A stretch of DNA of 64,000 bases from Bradyrhizobium sp. CCBAU 051011 (GTDB taxonomy: Bacteria; Pseudomonadota; Alphaproteobacteria; Rhizobiales; Xanthobacteraceae), in assembly GCF_009930815.1 (NCBI RefSeq), contig NZ_CP022222.1:2026501-2090500 (forward strand), given 5' to 3'. The notes beneath the pieces are model-generated. The model saw only the letters and a list, made by a program, of their open reading frames with translations, did not search any database and had not been told where the DNA came from. The position numbers and the translations under genes were made by a program. Below are positions 1-9,919 of the stretch, piece after piece; the stretch's first letter is position 1; each line of letters opens with the position of its first letter.

Positions 1-1163
<1,163 letters not shown>

Positions 1164-1821
1164 AGACTCGCTCTTTTTTCAGCTGTCAAACTCGCAAGGG
1201 AAAAACCGTCGCCACGGGTAGCGGCGCCTAGCGATCCAAGCCCTTGGAATTCAAGCGGGACTTCGATTTTCGACCGGCACGAGAAGTGCCGGGATCGTTA
1301 AAATCGCGGCTTTGCTAACATAGCAAGCGCGCAGGTGCAACATGACCGCGCGTTCGGGCGATGCCTTGTCGCATGTCGATTTTCAGGCCCGGTTGAAGGT
1401 TGTTTTGAGCCAACTCCGCACGCCCGAATTTGGCCCGCTCCCGACCCGCGACGCCGCACCCTTCCCCGAGCGGTGAATTGGTTCCGAGCGTATTTGCATG
1501 GCGGCTATGAACCGAGACGTGCGGAACGAATCGGGCCGGCCCGCTCCATTTGCCCATTACTTGCCTAAATCTTTCCCCTCCTGAGGAGAACTGTATTCGC
1601 AAGTAATAGACAGTATTGAATTAGTTAAAATTGGGTTAACGCGCAAGATTACGGAACATCACCTGATTAGTTGCACGCGGTAACAAGATATGTCAGCCGC
1701 CAACAAACAGGAACTACTGCCCAATTCATGCCTTATTGGCTGATCAAACGGCAACCGCTGAAACTGGGACGGGGGTTCCATTTGTCACGTATGTGGCAAT
1801 ACTACCTGAGGGACTAGTTTA
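1164..1821. other. intergenic control region between atpH and the RlpA-like gene
   Basis: This 658-base gap holds two divergent 5' regions. On the atp side there is a perfect 7-bp hairpin (1274-1280 with 1286-1292, loop GAGAA) and a palindrome TTGCTA-ACA-TAGCAA at 1312-1326, which could be a leader hairpin and an operator. The half from about 1600 to 1780 is clearly more AT-rich than its surroundings, as expected for a promoter of the rightward gene. Overlapping small open frames on both strands at about 1315-1602 have no family features and look spurious. No promoter hexamers are convincing enough to mark. Confidence 0.5.
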
Positions 1822-2322
1822 ATGTTGCATACCAATAAGATCGTGCCGGGAACTCTAACCCGGTCGCGTACAGCGTTCGCGTTGATCGCCGCAACTCTCC
1901 TGGTCGGCGGCAGCATCACCGAAGCTTCCGCCAAATCCAGGCATCACCGCCACCACCACCATTCCCACCACGCCAAGGCTCAGCCGGCCGGCGATAGCTG
2001 GCTGAACGCCAACGCCTCGATCGGCTCCGAGAGCACCGGGCGCGGCTTCTCGGGAAAGGCTTCCTTTTACGGCAATGAATCCGGCAGCAAGACTGCCTCC
2101 GGACAGCGCTTCAATCAGAACGCCATGACCGCAGCCCACCGCTCGCTGCCGTTCGGCACCAAGCTCCGGGTGACCCATCGCGGCCAGAGCGTGATCGTCA
2201 CGATCAACGACCGCGGCCCCTTCATCAAGGGACGCGTGCTCGACCTCTCCAAGGGCGCGGCCCGTGCCATCGGCCTGACCGGCGCCGGCGTCGGCCACGT
2301 CACTGCCGAGGTTATCTCCTAA
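1822..2322 (+). CDS. rlpA: RlpA-like septal ring protein with double-psi beta-barrel
   Basis: A 166-residue exported protein. A basic N-terminus and hydrophobic stretch (about residues 18-36, ending near ASA) form a signal peptide. It is followed by a very His-rich segment (about residues 39-52) and then an RlpA/DPBB domain (residues 78-166) with GKASFYG, TAAHRSLPFGT, VTINDRGPF and RVLDLSKGAARAIG. RlpA proteins act on peptidoglycan at septa; some are lytic transglycosylases. It lacks the SPOR domain of Escherichia coli RlpA, so only the catalytic-type fold is present. GAGGGA lies about 8 bases before the ATG. A strong terminator follows, so it appears monocistronic. Confidence 0.85.
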   Translation: MLHTNKIVPGTLTRSRTAFALIAATLLVGGSITEASAKSRHHRHHHHSHHAKAQPAGDSWLNANASIGSESTGRGFSGKASFYGNESGSKTASGQRFNQNAMTAAHRSLPFGTKLRVTHRGQSVIVTINDRGPFIKGRVLDLSKGAARAIGLTGAGVGHVTAEVIS

Positions 2323-2396
2323 AGGCGCGCCGATCGCGCACCGTTTTCCGTAAGCGTTGCGTTGCGTAACCGTCGCGGGGCTTGCCGCGGCAACAA

Positions 2397-2431
2397 AGGC
2401 CTGTCGTCGCAAATGACGGCAGGCTTTTTTT
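2397..2431 (+). terminator. intrinsic terminator of the RlpA-like gene
   Basis: A 10-bp stem GCCTGTCGTC / GACGGCAGGC (one G-U pair) with a short GCAAAT loop is followed by seven T residues. It lies 75 bases after the RlpA-like stop codon. Confidence 0.85.
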
Positions 2432-2451
2432 GTTGTTCCGAAGCTCTTCCA

Positions 2452-2573
2452 CGTCATTGCGAGCCAACGGGTCGGCGCGAAGCGCCGCCCGATGACAGGC
2501 TCCGCGAAGCAATCCATCCCGCCGCGCATGAGGAGCGATGGATTGCTTCGTCGCGTCGCTCTTCGCAATGACG
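2452..2573. repeat. palindromic repeat, CGTCATTGCGAG family, copy 1
   Basis: Large inverted repeat beginning CGTCATTGC and ending GCAATGACG, with internal arms GAAGCAATCCAT / ATGGATTGCTTC. Other copies lie at 34520, 40889 and 44002. The left arm is expanded by the GAGCC...GGCTC module at 2461-2502. It lies between the convergent 3' ends of the RlpA-like gene and priA. Confidence 0.9.
2461..2502 (-). repeat. nested GAGCC...GGCTC module, copy A
   Basis: A 42-bp self-complementary unit with ends GAGCC / GGCTC and an internal GGCGCGAAGCGCC hairpin. It is inserted in the left arm of the surrounding repeat. The same unit is found at 26244, 34529, 40956 and 58341. The strand is given relative to the copies that begin GAGCCTGTCATC. 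Confidence 0.85.
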
Positions 2574-2592
2574 CGGAGAGGTTTCGCTTCAG

Positions 2593-4803
2593 CTACAAAA
2601 AGCTCTGCGGATCGACGTCGACTTCGAGCTTGAGATTGCCCTTGGTCTTCGGCCCGGCAGCCAGCCATTCGCGCAAATACTCCGACAAATCGACGTTGCG
2701 CAGCGACTTCACCAAAATCCGGAACCGGTAGCGGCCCTTGATCACTGCAAGCGGCGCCTCCGCAGGGCCCAGTACCTGGATGCGCTCGTCGATCGGGGCT
2801 ATGGCGGCGAGCCTGCGCGCAAAGCCTTCCGCACTCGGCCGATCGCCTGCGGAGATGATCAAGCTGGCGAGACGGCCGAACGGCGGATAGCCGGTGCGCT
2901 CGCGCGCCTCGATCTCGCTGGCGTAGAACGCCTCGCGGCCGCTCGCGACCAGGGCCTTCATCACGGGATGTTCGGGCTGATGGGTCTGCAAAAAGCCTAT
3001 GCCGCGGCCCTGCTCGCGCCCCGCGCGCCCGATCACCTGGTTGAGCAATTGGAACGTGCGTTCGGCGGCGCGCGGATCGCCATTGCCGAGGCCCAGATCG
3101 GCGTCGACCACGCCGACCAAATTGAGCCGCGGAAAGTTATGTCCCTTCGCCACCAGTTGCGTGCCGATAATGATGTCGACGCGGCCTTCAGCGATTTCGT
3201 TCAGTTCGCTGCGCATGGTCTCGATCGAGGTGATGAGATCACTCGACAGCACCATGGTGCGCGCTTCCGGAAACAGCGCTGCCGCCTCTTCCTGCAGCCG
3301 CTCGACGCCGGGGCCGACTGCCACCAGCGATTCCTCGGCCTGGCAATGCGGGCAGATGTTCGGGCGCGGCATCGAGAAGCCGCAATGGTGGCAGACCAGC
3401 CGCTGGCGGAAGCGATGATCGACCAGCCAAGCGTCGCAAATGGTGCAGGCGAAGCGGTGGCCGCAGGCGCGGCATAGCGTCAGCGGCGCATAGCCACGGC
3501 GGTTGAGGAACAACAGCGCCTGTTCGCGCTTCTCGATCGCGAAGCGAATCTGCTCGGCGAGCGGCGGCGAGATGAAGCGACCGCGCGGCGGTGGTGCGCG
3601 GCGCAGATCGATCGCCTCGATATGCGGCATGTGCTGACCGCCGAAGCGCGACGGCAGTGCGACGCGCTGATAGCGCCCCTTGCGCGCATTGACCTCGGTC
3701 TCGACCGACGGCGTCGCGGACGCCAGCACGATCGGAATCTTGGCTATATGCGCGCGCACCACAGCCATGTCGCGGGCGTGATAGTGTGCGCCATCGTCCT
3801 GCTTGTAGGCCTGGTCGTGTTCTTCATCGACGATGATCAGGCCGAGATCGGCGTAAGGCAGAAATAGCGCCGAGCGCGCGCCGACCACGACCGGCGCTTC
3901 GCCGGCCGATATCGCGGCCCAATTGCGCTGCCGCGTGCGCGGCGTCAGTTCGGAGTGCCACTCGATCGGGCGCACGCCAAAACGCTGGGCAAAACGGTCG
4001 AGGAATTGCCCTGTCAGCGCGATCTCCGGCATCAGGATCAGCGTCTGCTTGCCGCGCCGGACGACCTCCGCAATCGCCTCGAAATAGACTTCGGTCTTGC
4101 CCGAGCCGGTGACGCCGTCGAGCAGCGCGACATGGAACGTGCCATTGGCGGCGAGCGCGCGCATCGCATCCACCGCCGCGCGCTGCTGATGGGAGAATTC
4201 CGGCTGCGCGAAGGCGGGATCGGGCGGCGGCGGCGCCAGCGGCGGCGGCATCGCCTCGATCGCCAGCGTGCCCTCGTCGACCAGCCCGTCGACCACGCCT
4301 GAGCTGACGCCGGCCTCCCGCGCCGCATCCGACTTGCCGTGCAAGAGGCCATCGGACAGCACTTCGATCAGCCGCCGCCTTGCCGGCGTCAGCCGCCGTG
4401 GCGGCTCACCGACCAGCCGCACGCCGAGGCGCATCCGCTCGGGGCCGAGATTTTCGCCCATCCGCAATGCCATGCGCAGCACCATGCCGCGCGCTGAGAG
4501 CGTGTAGTTGGCGACCCAGTCGACCAGGCTGCGCAGTTCTTCCTTCAGCGGCGGCACGTCGAGCTTTTCGCCGACGTCCTTCAGGCGGTTGTGTAGCCGC
4601 GGATCGGGATTGGCATTTTCCGCCCACACCACCGCCACCACCTCGCGCGGCCCGAGCGGCACGCAGACGACATCGCCCGCCGTCAGCTCCATGCCGCGCG
4701 GCACGCGGTAGGAATAGTTTTGATTGAGCGCGACCGGCACCAGCACGTCGACCACACGGGTCGACGAGGCCGAGGAGCTGGTTTGGCGGGTGGCGTGGTC
4801 CAT
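2593..4803 (-). CDS. priA: primosomal protein N' (replication restart helicase PriA)
   Basis: Superfamily 2 DNA helicase that reloads the replisome at stalled forks. The order is an N-terminal 3'-end-binding domain, Walker A GVTGSGKTE, Walker B DEEH, a zinc-binding insertion (LCRACGHRFACTIC, then VCHHCGF and ICPHC) and the C-terminal helicase half with GRAGREQG. The start is placed at the ATG giving MDHATRQ (736 residues). The open frame continues upstream, but a longer form would overlap the divergent xerC start and has no PriA-like sequence. The stop lies 20 bases from a large repeat. Identity is secure. Confidence 0.96.
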   Translation of the reverse strand: MDHATRQTSSSASSTRVVDVLVPVALNQNYSYRVPRGMELTAGDVVCVPLGPREVVAVVWAENANPDPRLHNRLKDVGEKLDVPPLKEELRSLVDWVANYTLSARGMVLRMALRMGENLGPERMRLGVRLVGEPPRRLTPARRRLIEVLSDGLLHGKSDAAREAGVSSGVVDGLVDEGTLAIEAMPPPLAPPPPDPAFAQPEFSHQQRAAVDAMRALAANGTFHVALLDGVTGSGKTEVYFEAIAEVVRRGKQTLILMPEIALTGQFLDRFAQRFGVRPIEWHSELTPRTRQRNWAAISAGEAPVVVGARSALFLPYADLGLIIVDEEHDQAYKQDDGAHYHARDMAVVRAHIAKIPIVLASATPSVETEVNARKGRYQRVALPSRFGGQHMPHIEAIDLRRAPPPRGRFISPPLAEQIRFAIEKREQALLFLNRRGYAPLTLCRACGHRFACTICDAWLVDHRFRQRLVCHHCGFSMPRPNICPHCQAEESLVAVGPGVERLQEEAAALFPEARTMVLSSDLITSIETMRSELNEIAEGRVDIIIGTQLVAKGHNFPRLNLVGVVDADLGLGNGDPRAAERTFQLLNQVIGRAGREQGRGIGFLQTHQPEHPVMKALVASGREAFYASEIEARERTGYPPFGRLASLIISAGDRPSAEGFARRLAAIAPIDERIQVLGPAEAPLAVIKGRYRFRILVKSLRNVDLSEYLREWLAAGPKTKGNLKLEVDVDPQSFL

Positions 4804-4919
4804 CAGGGAATCAGGCTTGGGGCAATCCGCAGCGAGGCTAGCGCCGCTCCGGCCAGTTAGCGAACGGTAAACGAAAGAGGTGCCATATAATGCGTTGAAT
4901 CCCCGTCTCCAAGGCAGAG

Positions 4920-5894
4920 ATGATGGCAAGCGAAGTTCCGGCACTGCAAGCGGTCGAGCTCGATTGCGCCGACGAAGCGTTCGCGCGGGAGGTCGGGCGC
5001 TGGCTGACGCATCTGCGCGCGGAACGGCGGCTGTCGCCGAAGACGCTCGAAGCCTACGCCCGCGACCTCCGCCAATGCCTTGCGTTCCTCGCCGAACATT
5101 GGGGAAGCCAGATTACGCTGAAACGGTTTGCCGCGCTGGAGGCCACCGACGTCAGGGCCTTTATGGCGATGCGCCGCGCCGACGACATTGCCGGGCGCTC
5201 GCTGATGCGAGCGCTGGCGGGCTTGCGCTCGTTCGGGCGCTTTCTGGAACGGGAAGGCAAAGGCAGGGTCGGCGCCCTATCGGCGATTCGGGCGCCGAAA
5301 ATTGCGAAGAGCCTGCCGAAGCCGATCCAGATGGACGCTGCCAAACGCTTTGCCGATGCCGACGAGCGTGCCGGCGAGGAACGCGAGCCCTGGATCCTGG
5401 CGCGCGACGCCGCTGTCATGGCGCTGCTCTACGGATCGGGCCTGCGCATCTCCGAAGCGCTGGGACTAAAGCGGCGCGATGTGCCCAAGCCGGGCGAAGG
5501 CGACGTCATCGTCGTCACCGGCAAGGGCAACAAGACCCGGATGGTGCCGGTGCTGCAGAACGTGCTGGCGCTGATCGCCGACTATGTTGCGATGTGCCCG
5601 CATTCATTGCCGCCGGCCGGGCCAATCTTCGTCGGCGCGCGCGGCGGGCCGCTTTCCCCGCGAATCATCCAGCTCACCATGGAGCGGCTGCGCGGCGCGC
5701 TCGGACTTCCCGACAGCGCCACGCCCCACGCGCTGCGGCATTCCTTCGCAACCCATCTGCTCAGCCGCGGCGGCGATTTGCGCGCGATTCAGGAACTGCT
5801 CGGCCACGCCTCGCTTTCGACCACCCAGATCTATACCGGCATCGACAGCGAGCGGCTGCTGGAAGTCTATCGCAGCGCGCATCCGCGCGGCTGA
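4920..5894 (+). CDS. xerC: site-specific tyrosine recombinase XerC
   Basis: Resolves chromosome dimers at dif together with XerD. The 324-residue product has the N-terminal SAM-like core-binding domain (about residues 20-110) and the catalytic domain with the expected residues: Arg in GSGLRISEALG, Lys in TGKGNKTR, HALRHSFATHLL (HxxR) and LGHASLSTTQIYTGI with the Tyr nucleophile. Length and the cytosolic N-terminus fit a housekeeping Xer protein, not a phage integrase. It is divergent from priA with about 116 bases between starts. A second in-frame ATG at 4923 is an alternative start. XerD could be a paralogue elsewhere; the choice of XerC over XerD rests on overall pattern and context. Confidence 0.88.
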   Translation: MMASEVPALQAVELDCADEAFAREVGRWLTHLRAERRLSPKTLEAYARDLRQCLAFLAEHWGSQITLKRFAALEATDVRAFMAMRRADDIAGRSLMRALAGLRSFGRFLEREGKGRVGALSAIRAPKIAKSLPKPIQMDAAKRFADADERAGEEREPWILARDAAVMALLYGSGLRISEALGLKRRDVPKPGEGDVIVVTGKGNKTRMVPVLQNVLALIADYVAMCPHSLPPAGPIFVGARGGPLSPRIIQLTMERLRGALGLPDSATPHALRHSFATHLLSRGGDLRAIQELLGHASLSTTQIYTGIDSERLLEVYRSAHPRG

Positions 5895-6010
5895 TCGTCG
5901 GCGCCCGCCGCCGACACACTCCCGTCACATCGATGGCCTCTTAAGCTTGCCTCTTGCGCTCGTATTGCGGTTCGGCAATCGTGCGCGCGTCAACCGCCAG
6001 GAGGGGAATT

Positions 6011-6601
6011 ATGGGCGCACATGAAAGCATGGAGCATGCGGAGCATGCCGAGCACGCGTCGGGCTCGAACAAGAAGATCGCGTTGCTGATCGCGGTGATC
6101 GCCCTGTTTCTGGCGCTGTCGGAAACGCTGGGCAAGGGCGCGCAGACCGAGGCCATCAGCAAGAACGTGGAGGCTTCGAACCTTTGGGCGTTCTTCCAGG
6201 CCAAGAGCATTCGCCGCACCACGGTTCAAGCCACCGCGGAGCACGCCAAGCTCAGCCTGGGGACCATCGGCGACGATGCTGCGAAAGCGGCCTTGCAAAA
6301 GCAGATCGACGACTGGAACAAGACCGCGGCGCGTTACCGTTCGGAGCCCGAAACCGGGGAGGGCTCGGAAGAACTCGCCAAGCGCGCCAAGCACGCCGAA
6401 AAACAGCGCGACGACGCCACCGCAAAATACCACCACTACGAAATCGCCTCGGCCGCCTTCCAGATCGGCATCGTGCTGGCCTCGGCCACCATCATCACCG
6501 GCATGATCGCTCTGGCCTGGGTGTCAGGCGTGTTGGCGATCGCGGGCATCGGCATTACCGCGCTGGGCCTCTACGCGCCGCATCTGCTGCATTTGCATTG
6601 A
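6011..6601 (+). CDS. DUF4337 family membrane protein
   Basis: A 196-residue protein of unknown function. The N-terminus carries His/Glu repeats (HESMEHAEHAEHA), followed by a transmembrane segment (about residues 22-42), a charged helical middle with likely coiled-coil character (about residues 75-140) and two closely spaced C-terminal hydrophobic segments (about residues 148-190). This layout matches the DUF4337 family as I remember it. The start is chosen at MGAHES because GAGGGGAA lies directly upstream; the frame is open further 5' but without a ribosome site. The gene appears to stand alone between xerC and a repeat. Confidence 0.8.
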   Translation: MGAHESMEHAEHAEHASGSNKKIALLIAVIALFLALSETLGKGAQTEAISKNVEASNLWAFFQAKSIRRTTVQATAEHAKLSLGTIGDDAAKAALQKQIDDWNKTAARYRSEPETGEGSEELAKRAKHAEKQRDDATAKYHHYEIASAAFQIGIVLASATIITGMIALAWVSGVLAIAGIGITALGLYAPHLLHLH

Positions 6602-6611
6602 ACGGATAAAC

Positions 6612-6744
6612 TCCCTCTCCCGCTTGCGGGGGAGGGTCGGGGTGGGGGTGCCGCCGCGAGTCATACTGTTCGTGTGGAGAGAGTTTCCCCCACCCGTATC
6701 GCATCTTTCGATGCGATACGACCTCCCCCGCAAGCGGGAGAGGT
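6612..6744. repeat. inverted repeat of the CCTCCCCCGCAAGCGGGAGAGG type
   Basis: Outer arms CCTCTCCCGCTTGCGGGGGAGG-like (6614-6635) and CCTCCCCCGCAAGCGGGAGAGG (6722-6743) enclose a second palindrome, CGTATCGCATC / GATGCGATACG. It lies between the convergent ends of the DUF4337 gene and the next leftward gene. Half-copies appear near 34483 and 53147. Confidence 0.8.
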
Positions 6745-6770
6745 AAAAGCATCAGCGGAAGTCGGCGCCT

Positions 6771-7301
6771 CTACCGCGCCTGGTGCACGCTCTTGCGAAA
6801 GCGTGCGATGGTCCGCAGCATGCGCGATGACCAGCCGTCGCCGTCGCCACGCAGGACGTCCCGGATGCGCTGCTTGATCGGCTGGACCAGGGCCGCTGCC
6901 TTGGCGCGCATCGCCATGATGAATTCATAGACCGTCTTGAACCACGCCATCTGCAGCAGCTTCTCCCGCGTCACATCGAAGATGAATGCGGTGACGCCGA
7001 CGCCGACGAGTTTCCCGAACACGATGACAACGGCGGCGCTCAGCCAATACTCATTCGCCAGCAGCCAGAGACCGACCAGCTTGAGCGGAAACAGCGGGAT
7101 CACCGGCACGGCGAAGACGATCAGCGTCATCGCAGGCGACAAGGTATCGACGCGATCGGAGAGCCATTGCTTGAAGGCGCGTAGCGGGATCAGCGCAACG
7201 ATACGCTCGACGATCGGCTCGAGATGATCCCACAGCCAGGCTTCGATCAGGAAGATGACCGCGAGCAGGACCCAGAAAGGCTGTAACAGGCGGCGCATCA
7301 T
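6771..7301 (-). CDS. conserved hypothetical membrane protein
   Basis: A 176-residue protein with an N-terminal hydrophobic helix (about residues 8-26), two further probable transmembrane segments (about residues 58-80 and 84-106) and a basic, arginine-rich C-terminus (KQRIRDVLRG, RTIARFRKS). I do not recognise a named family. It lies downstream of lpdA on the same strand after about 100 bases, so it may be the last gene of that transcript. Coding character is supported by its clean hydrophobic pattern and by the absence of a competing frame. Confidence 0.75.
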   Translation of the reverse strand: MMRRLLQPFWVLLAVIFLIEAWLWDHLEPIVERIVALIPLRAFKQWLSDRVDTLSPAMTLIVFAVPVIPLFPLKLVGLWLLANEYWLSAAVVIVFGKLVGVGVTAFIFDVTREKLLQMAWFKTVYEFIMAMRAKAAALVQPIKQRIRDVLRGDGDGWSSRMLRTIARFRKSVHQAR

Positions 7302-7405
7302 CGAGCGTGGTCTCTAGAGCGGAATGACGTTCATTGATTGGTCGCTCCGCTCAATCTCTTCGTTCAAAGCGTGGCCTTTTCGAGAACCGGATACCCGGGT
7401 CCCCA

Positions 7406-8806
7406 TCACATGTGGATGGCGCGTTTTCCGACCGCAAGCGCGGCTTCCTTGACGGCTTCCGAGCGGGTCGGGTGAGCATGGCATGTGCGCGCGAGATCTT
7501 CGGCGGAGCCGCCAAACTCCATCAGAACGCAGGCTTCGTGGATCATTTCGCCGGCCTCGCGGCCGACGATATGCACGCCGAGCACGCGGTCGGTCTTCGC
7601 ATCCGCGAGAATCTTCACGAAACCGTCGGTGGTCTGGTTGACCTTGGAACGGCCGTTGGCGGTGAACGGAAACTTGCCCGAAGTGTAAGCGACGCCCGCC
7701 TGCTTCAGCTCTTCCTCGGTCTTGCCGACCGACGACACTTCCGGCGTGGTATACACCACGCCTGGGATAACATCGTAGTTCACGTGGCCGGCCTTCCCTG
7801 CGATGATCTCGGCGCAGGCGACGCCTTCGTCCTCGGCCTTGTGCGCGAGCATCGGCCCCGCCACCACGTCGCCGATCGCATAGACGCCCTTCAGGCTGGT
7901 GGCGAAATGCGAATCGATCTGCACGCGCCCGCGATTGTCGAGCGCGACGCCGGCTTCTTTGAGGCCCAGCCCTTCGGTGTAGGGCACGCGGCCGATGCAG
8001 ACCAGCACCACATCGGTTTCGAGCGTCGCCGCCGGTCCGCCGGCTGCCGGTTCGACACTGACCTTCAACATCTTGCCCGACGCATCGACGCCGGTGACCT
8101 TGGAGCCGAGCTTGAATGCAAAGCCCTGCTTTTCGAGCATCCGCTGAAATTGTTTCGCCACTTCGCCATCCATGCCGGGCAGGATGCGGTCGAGGAATTC
8201 GACGACCATGATCTCCGCCCCCAGCCGGCGCCACACCGAGCCGAGTTCGAGTCCGATCACGCCGGCGCCGATGATCAGCATTTTTTCCGGCACTTTCTCC
8301 AACGAAAGCGCGCCGGTCGACGATACGATGCGCTTCTCGTCGATCTCGATGCCTTTCAGCCGCGTGATATCGGAGCCGGTGGCAATGACGATGTTCCTGG
8401 TCTCAACCGTCTCGGTCTTGCCGTTGCCGCTGACTTCAACCTTGCCGGTACCGAGGATCTTGCCGGCGCCCTTCAGCACGTCGATCTTGTTCTTCTTCAT
8501 CAGGAACTCGACGCCCTTGACGTTGCCGTCGATGCCCTGCTGCTTGAAGTTCATCATCGCCGGCAAATCGAGCTTTGGCGCGGAAACGCTGACGCCCATT
8601 TTCGCAAAGGAATGCGCGGCTTCCTCGAACATTTCGGACGCATGCAACAACGCCTTCGACGGCATGCAGCCGACATTGAGGCAGGTGCCGCCCAGCGTGG
8701 CGTTCTTCTCGACCACGGCGACCTTCATGCCGAGTTGCGCCGCGCGCACCGCGCAGACATATCCGCCCGGACCGGTGCCGATGACGACGAGATCGTAGGT
8801 AGCCAT
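7406..8806 (-). CDS. lpdA: dihydrolipoyl dehydrogenase (E3)
   Basis: FAD flavoprotein that reoxidises the lipoyl groups of 2-oxo-acid dehydrogenase complexes and passes electrons to NAD+. The 466-residue product has the FAD site GTGPGGY (residues 10-16), the redox disulfide in GGTCLNVGC (Cys42, Cys47), an NAD site around [10 protein letters not shown] and the C-terminal HAHPTRSE dimer motif with the catalytic His. The position downstream of sucA and odhB indicates that it serves the 2-oxoglutarate dehydrogenase complex; other complexes may share it. The disulfide is followed by MPSK where many homologues have IPSK. Confidence 0.96.
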   Translation of the reverse strand: MATYDLVVIGTGPGGYVCAVRAAQLGMKVAVVEKNATLGGTCLNVGCMPSKALLHASEMFEEAAHSFAKMGVSVSAPKLDLPAMMNFKQQGIDGNVKGVEFLMKKNKIDVLKGAGKILGTGKVEVSGNGKTETVETRNIVIATGSDITRLKGIEIDEKRIVSSTGALSLEKVPEKMLIIGAGVIGLELGSVWRRLGAEIMVVEFLDRILPGMDGEVAKQFQRMLEKQGFAFKLGSKVTGVDASGKMLKVSVEPAAGGPAATLETDVVLVCIGRVPYTEGLGLKEAGVALDNRGRVQIDSHFATSLKGVYAIGDVVAGPMLAHKAEDEGVACAEIIAGKAGHVNYDVIPGVVYTTPEVSSVGKTEEELKQAGVAYTSGKFPFTANGRSKVNQTTDGFVKILADAKTDRVLGVHIVGREAGEMIHEACVLMEFGGSAEDLARTCHAHPTRSEAVKEAALAVGKRAIHM

Positions 8807-8840
8807 GATGAAGTCCTGTAGCTGAGAAAGATGTCAGGTA

Positions 8841-9587
8841 TTACCGCCCACCCGAGACGTCGAGGATGGCGCTGGTGACGTAGGATGCCTCGTCCGAGAT
8901 CAGCCAGACGATGGCGTTGGCGATTTCTTCCGCGCTGCCGACGCGCTTCATTGGCACCAGATGCGCGAGCCGATGCGCGCGATCGGGTTCGCCGCCCGCT
9001 GCGTGGATTTCGGTATCGATCAGGCCGGGACGGATCGCGGCGACGCGGATGCCTTCGCCGGCGACCTCATAGCCGAGGCCGACGGTGAAGGAATCGACCG
9101 CGCCCTTGGAGGCGGCATAGTCGACGTAAGTGTTGGGTGCGCCGAGCCTGGCAGCAACCGACGACAGGTTGACGATGACGCCGCCCTTGCCGCCATGCTT
9201 GGTCGACATCCGCTTCACCGCCTCGCGCGCGCAGAGGATGGAGCCTGTGACGTTGACCGCCATGACACGCTGGATGCGCTCAGCCGACATCTCGTCGACG
9301 CGCACGCCGCTCTTGCCTACAATACCGCCATTGTTGACGAGCGCACCGAGTGTGCCGAACTTGTCCGCCGCCTTGAACAGTTCGAGGATGTCGCTTTCCT
9401 CGGCGACATCGCATTTCACCGCGATGGCCTTGCCGTTGCTGGCCTCGATCAGCGCGACGACCTCATCGGCCGCCGCCTTGTTGCTGGCGTAGCCGACGAC
9501 GATGCGATAGCCGCGTGCGGCCGCCGCGAGTGCGGTAGCGCGGCCGATGCCGCGACTGCCGCCAGTGATCACAACAACCTTGTCCAT
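8841..9587 (-). CDS. short-chain dehydrogenase/reductase (SDR)
   Basis: NAD(P)-dependent oxidoreductase of the classical SDR type, 248 residues. It has the cofactor loop TGGSRGIG (residues 8-15), NNGG (about residues 85-88), catalytic Ser in NLSS (about 142) and YxxxK (Tyr157, Lys161), and ends in DVSGGR as in 3-oxoacyl-ACP-reductase-like members. The start is set at MDKVVVI because GGAG lies five bases before it; the longer GTG-initiated form would run into the DUF2442 gene. The substrate is unknown. It sits inside the TCA run between odhB and lpdA, so it is probably co-transcribed. Confidence 0.88.
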   Translation of the reverse strand: MDKVVVITGGSRGIGRATALAAAARGYRIVVGYASNKAAADEVVALIEASNGKAIAVKCDVAEESDILELFKAADKFGTLGALVNNGGIVGKSGVRVDEMSAERIQRVMAVNVTGSILCAREAVKRMSTKHGGKGGVIVNLSSVAARLGAPNTYVDYAASKGAVDSFTVGLGYEVAGEGIRVAAIRPGLIDTEIHAAGGEPDRAHRLAHLVPMKRVGSAEEIANAIVWLISDEASYVTSAILDVSGGR

Positions 9588-9598
9588 CTGCACTCCAA

Positions 9599-9910
9599 CT
9601 ACCAATGCGTCGATCTAAGCAACGTTTCCTGGCGCTCGCAGGTCACGCGAACGCCGTCTGCAGGAAGCTCCGTAGCGCCACGTCCCTTCGGCCAGGACAC
9701 GTGACCGCCGAACTGCTCCAACTCGACCTCGAAGAAATCTTCCTTCGTACGAATATTCTGCCAGATCCCCCGTCCCATGACCGACCGCAGGTCCAGAACA
9801 CCTTCGTATCCGTCATCGAACACAACACGGAGAACGCCAAACATAACTGGCTCAACACTGGTGATAAGCGGGAAACCCGCTTTGCCCTTGCTAGTTCGGT
9901 GCACTTCCAT
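9599..9910 (-). CDS. DUF2442 domain protein
   Basis: A 103-residue protein matching DUF2442: a strand-rich block around RVVFDDGYEGVLDL, then GIWQNI, and the typical SWPKGRGATELPADG end. The function of the family is unknown. Members are often found next to DUF4160 proteins in cassettes that look like toxin-antitoxin pairs, but no DUF4160 partner is present here. The gene lies 9 bases after odhB and 11 bases before the SDR start, so it is probably translated from the same message. Confidence 0.8.
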   Translation of the reverse strand: MEVHRTSKGKAGFPLITSVEPVMFGVLRVVFDDGYEGVLDLRSVMGRGIWQNIRTKEDFFEVELEQFGGHVSWPKGRGATELPADGVRVTCERQETLLRSTHW

Positions 9911-9919
9911 GGATGTCCG

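Noticed and set aside
1315..1602. Overlapping small frames on both strands between atpH and the RlpA-like gene.
   Set aside because: No ribosome site, no domain or export signal, and mirror-like overlap; treated as non-coding.
4804..4944. N-terminal extension of priA by 47 codons.
   Set aside because: It would overlap the divergent xerC start and lacks PriA-like sequence; the ATG at 4803 matches the family start.
4920..5894. Possible phage or island integrase.
   Set aside because: Length, motifs and the position next to priA fit a housekeeping Xer recombinase. No attachment-site repeat, tRNA or phage gene is near.
9599..9910. DUF2442 gene as half of a toxin-antitoxin pair.
   Set aside because: No DUF4160 or other small partner gene is adjacent; neighbours are odhB and an SDR gene.
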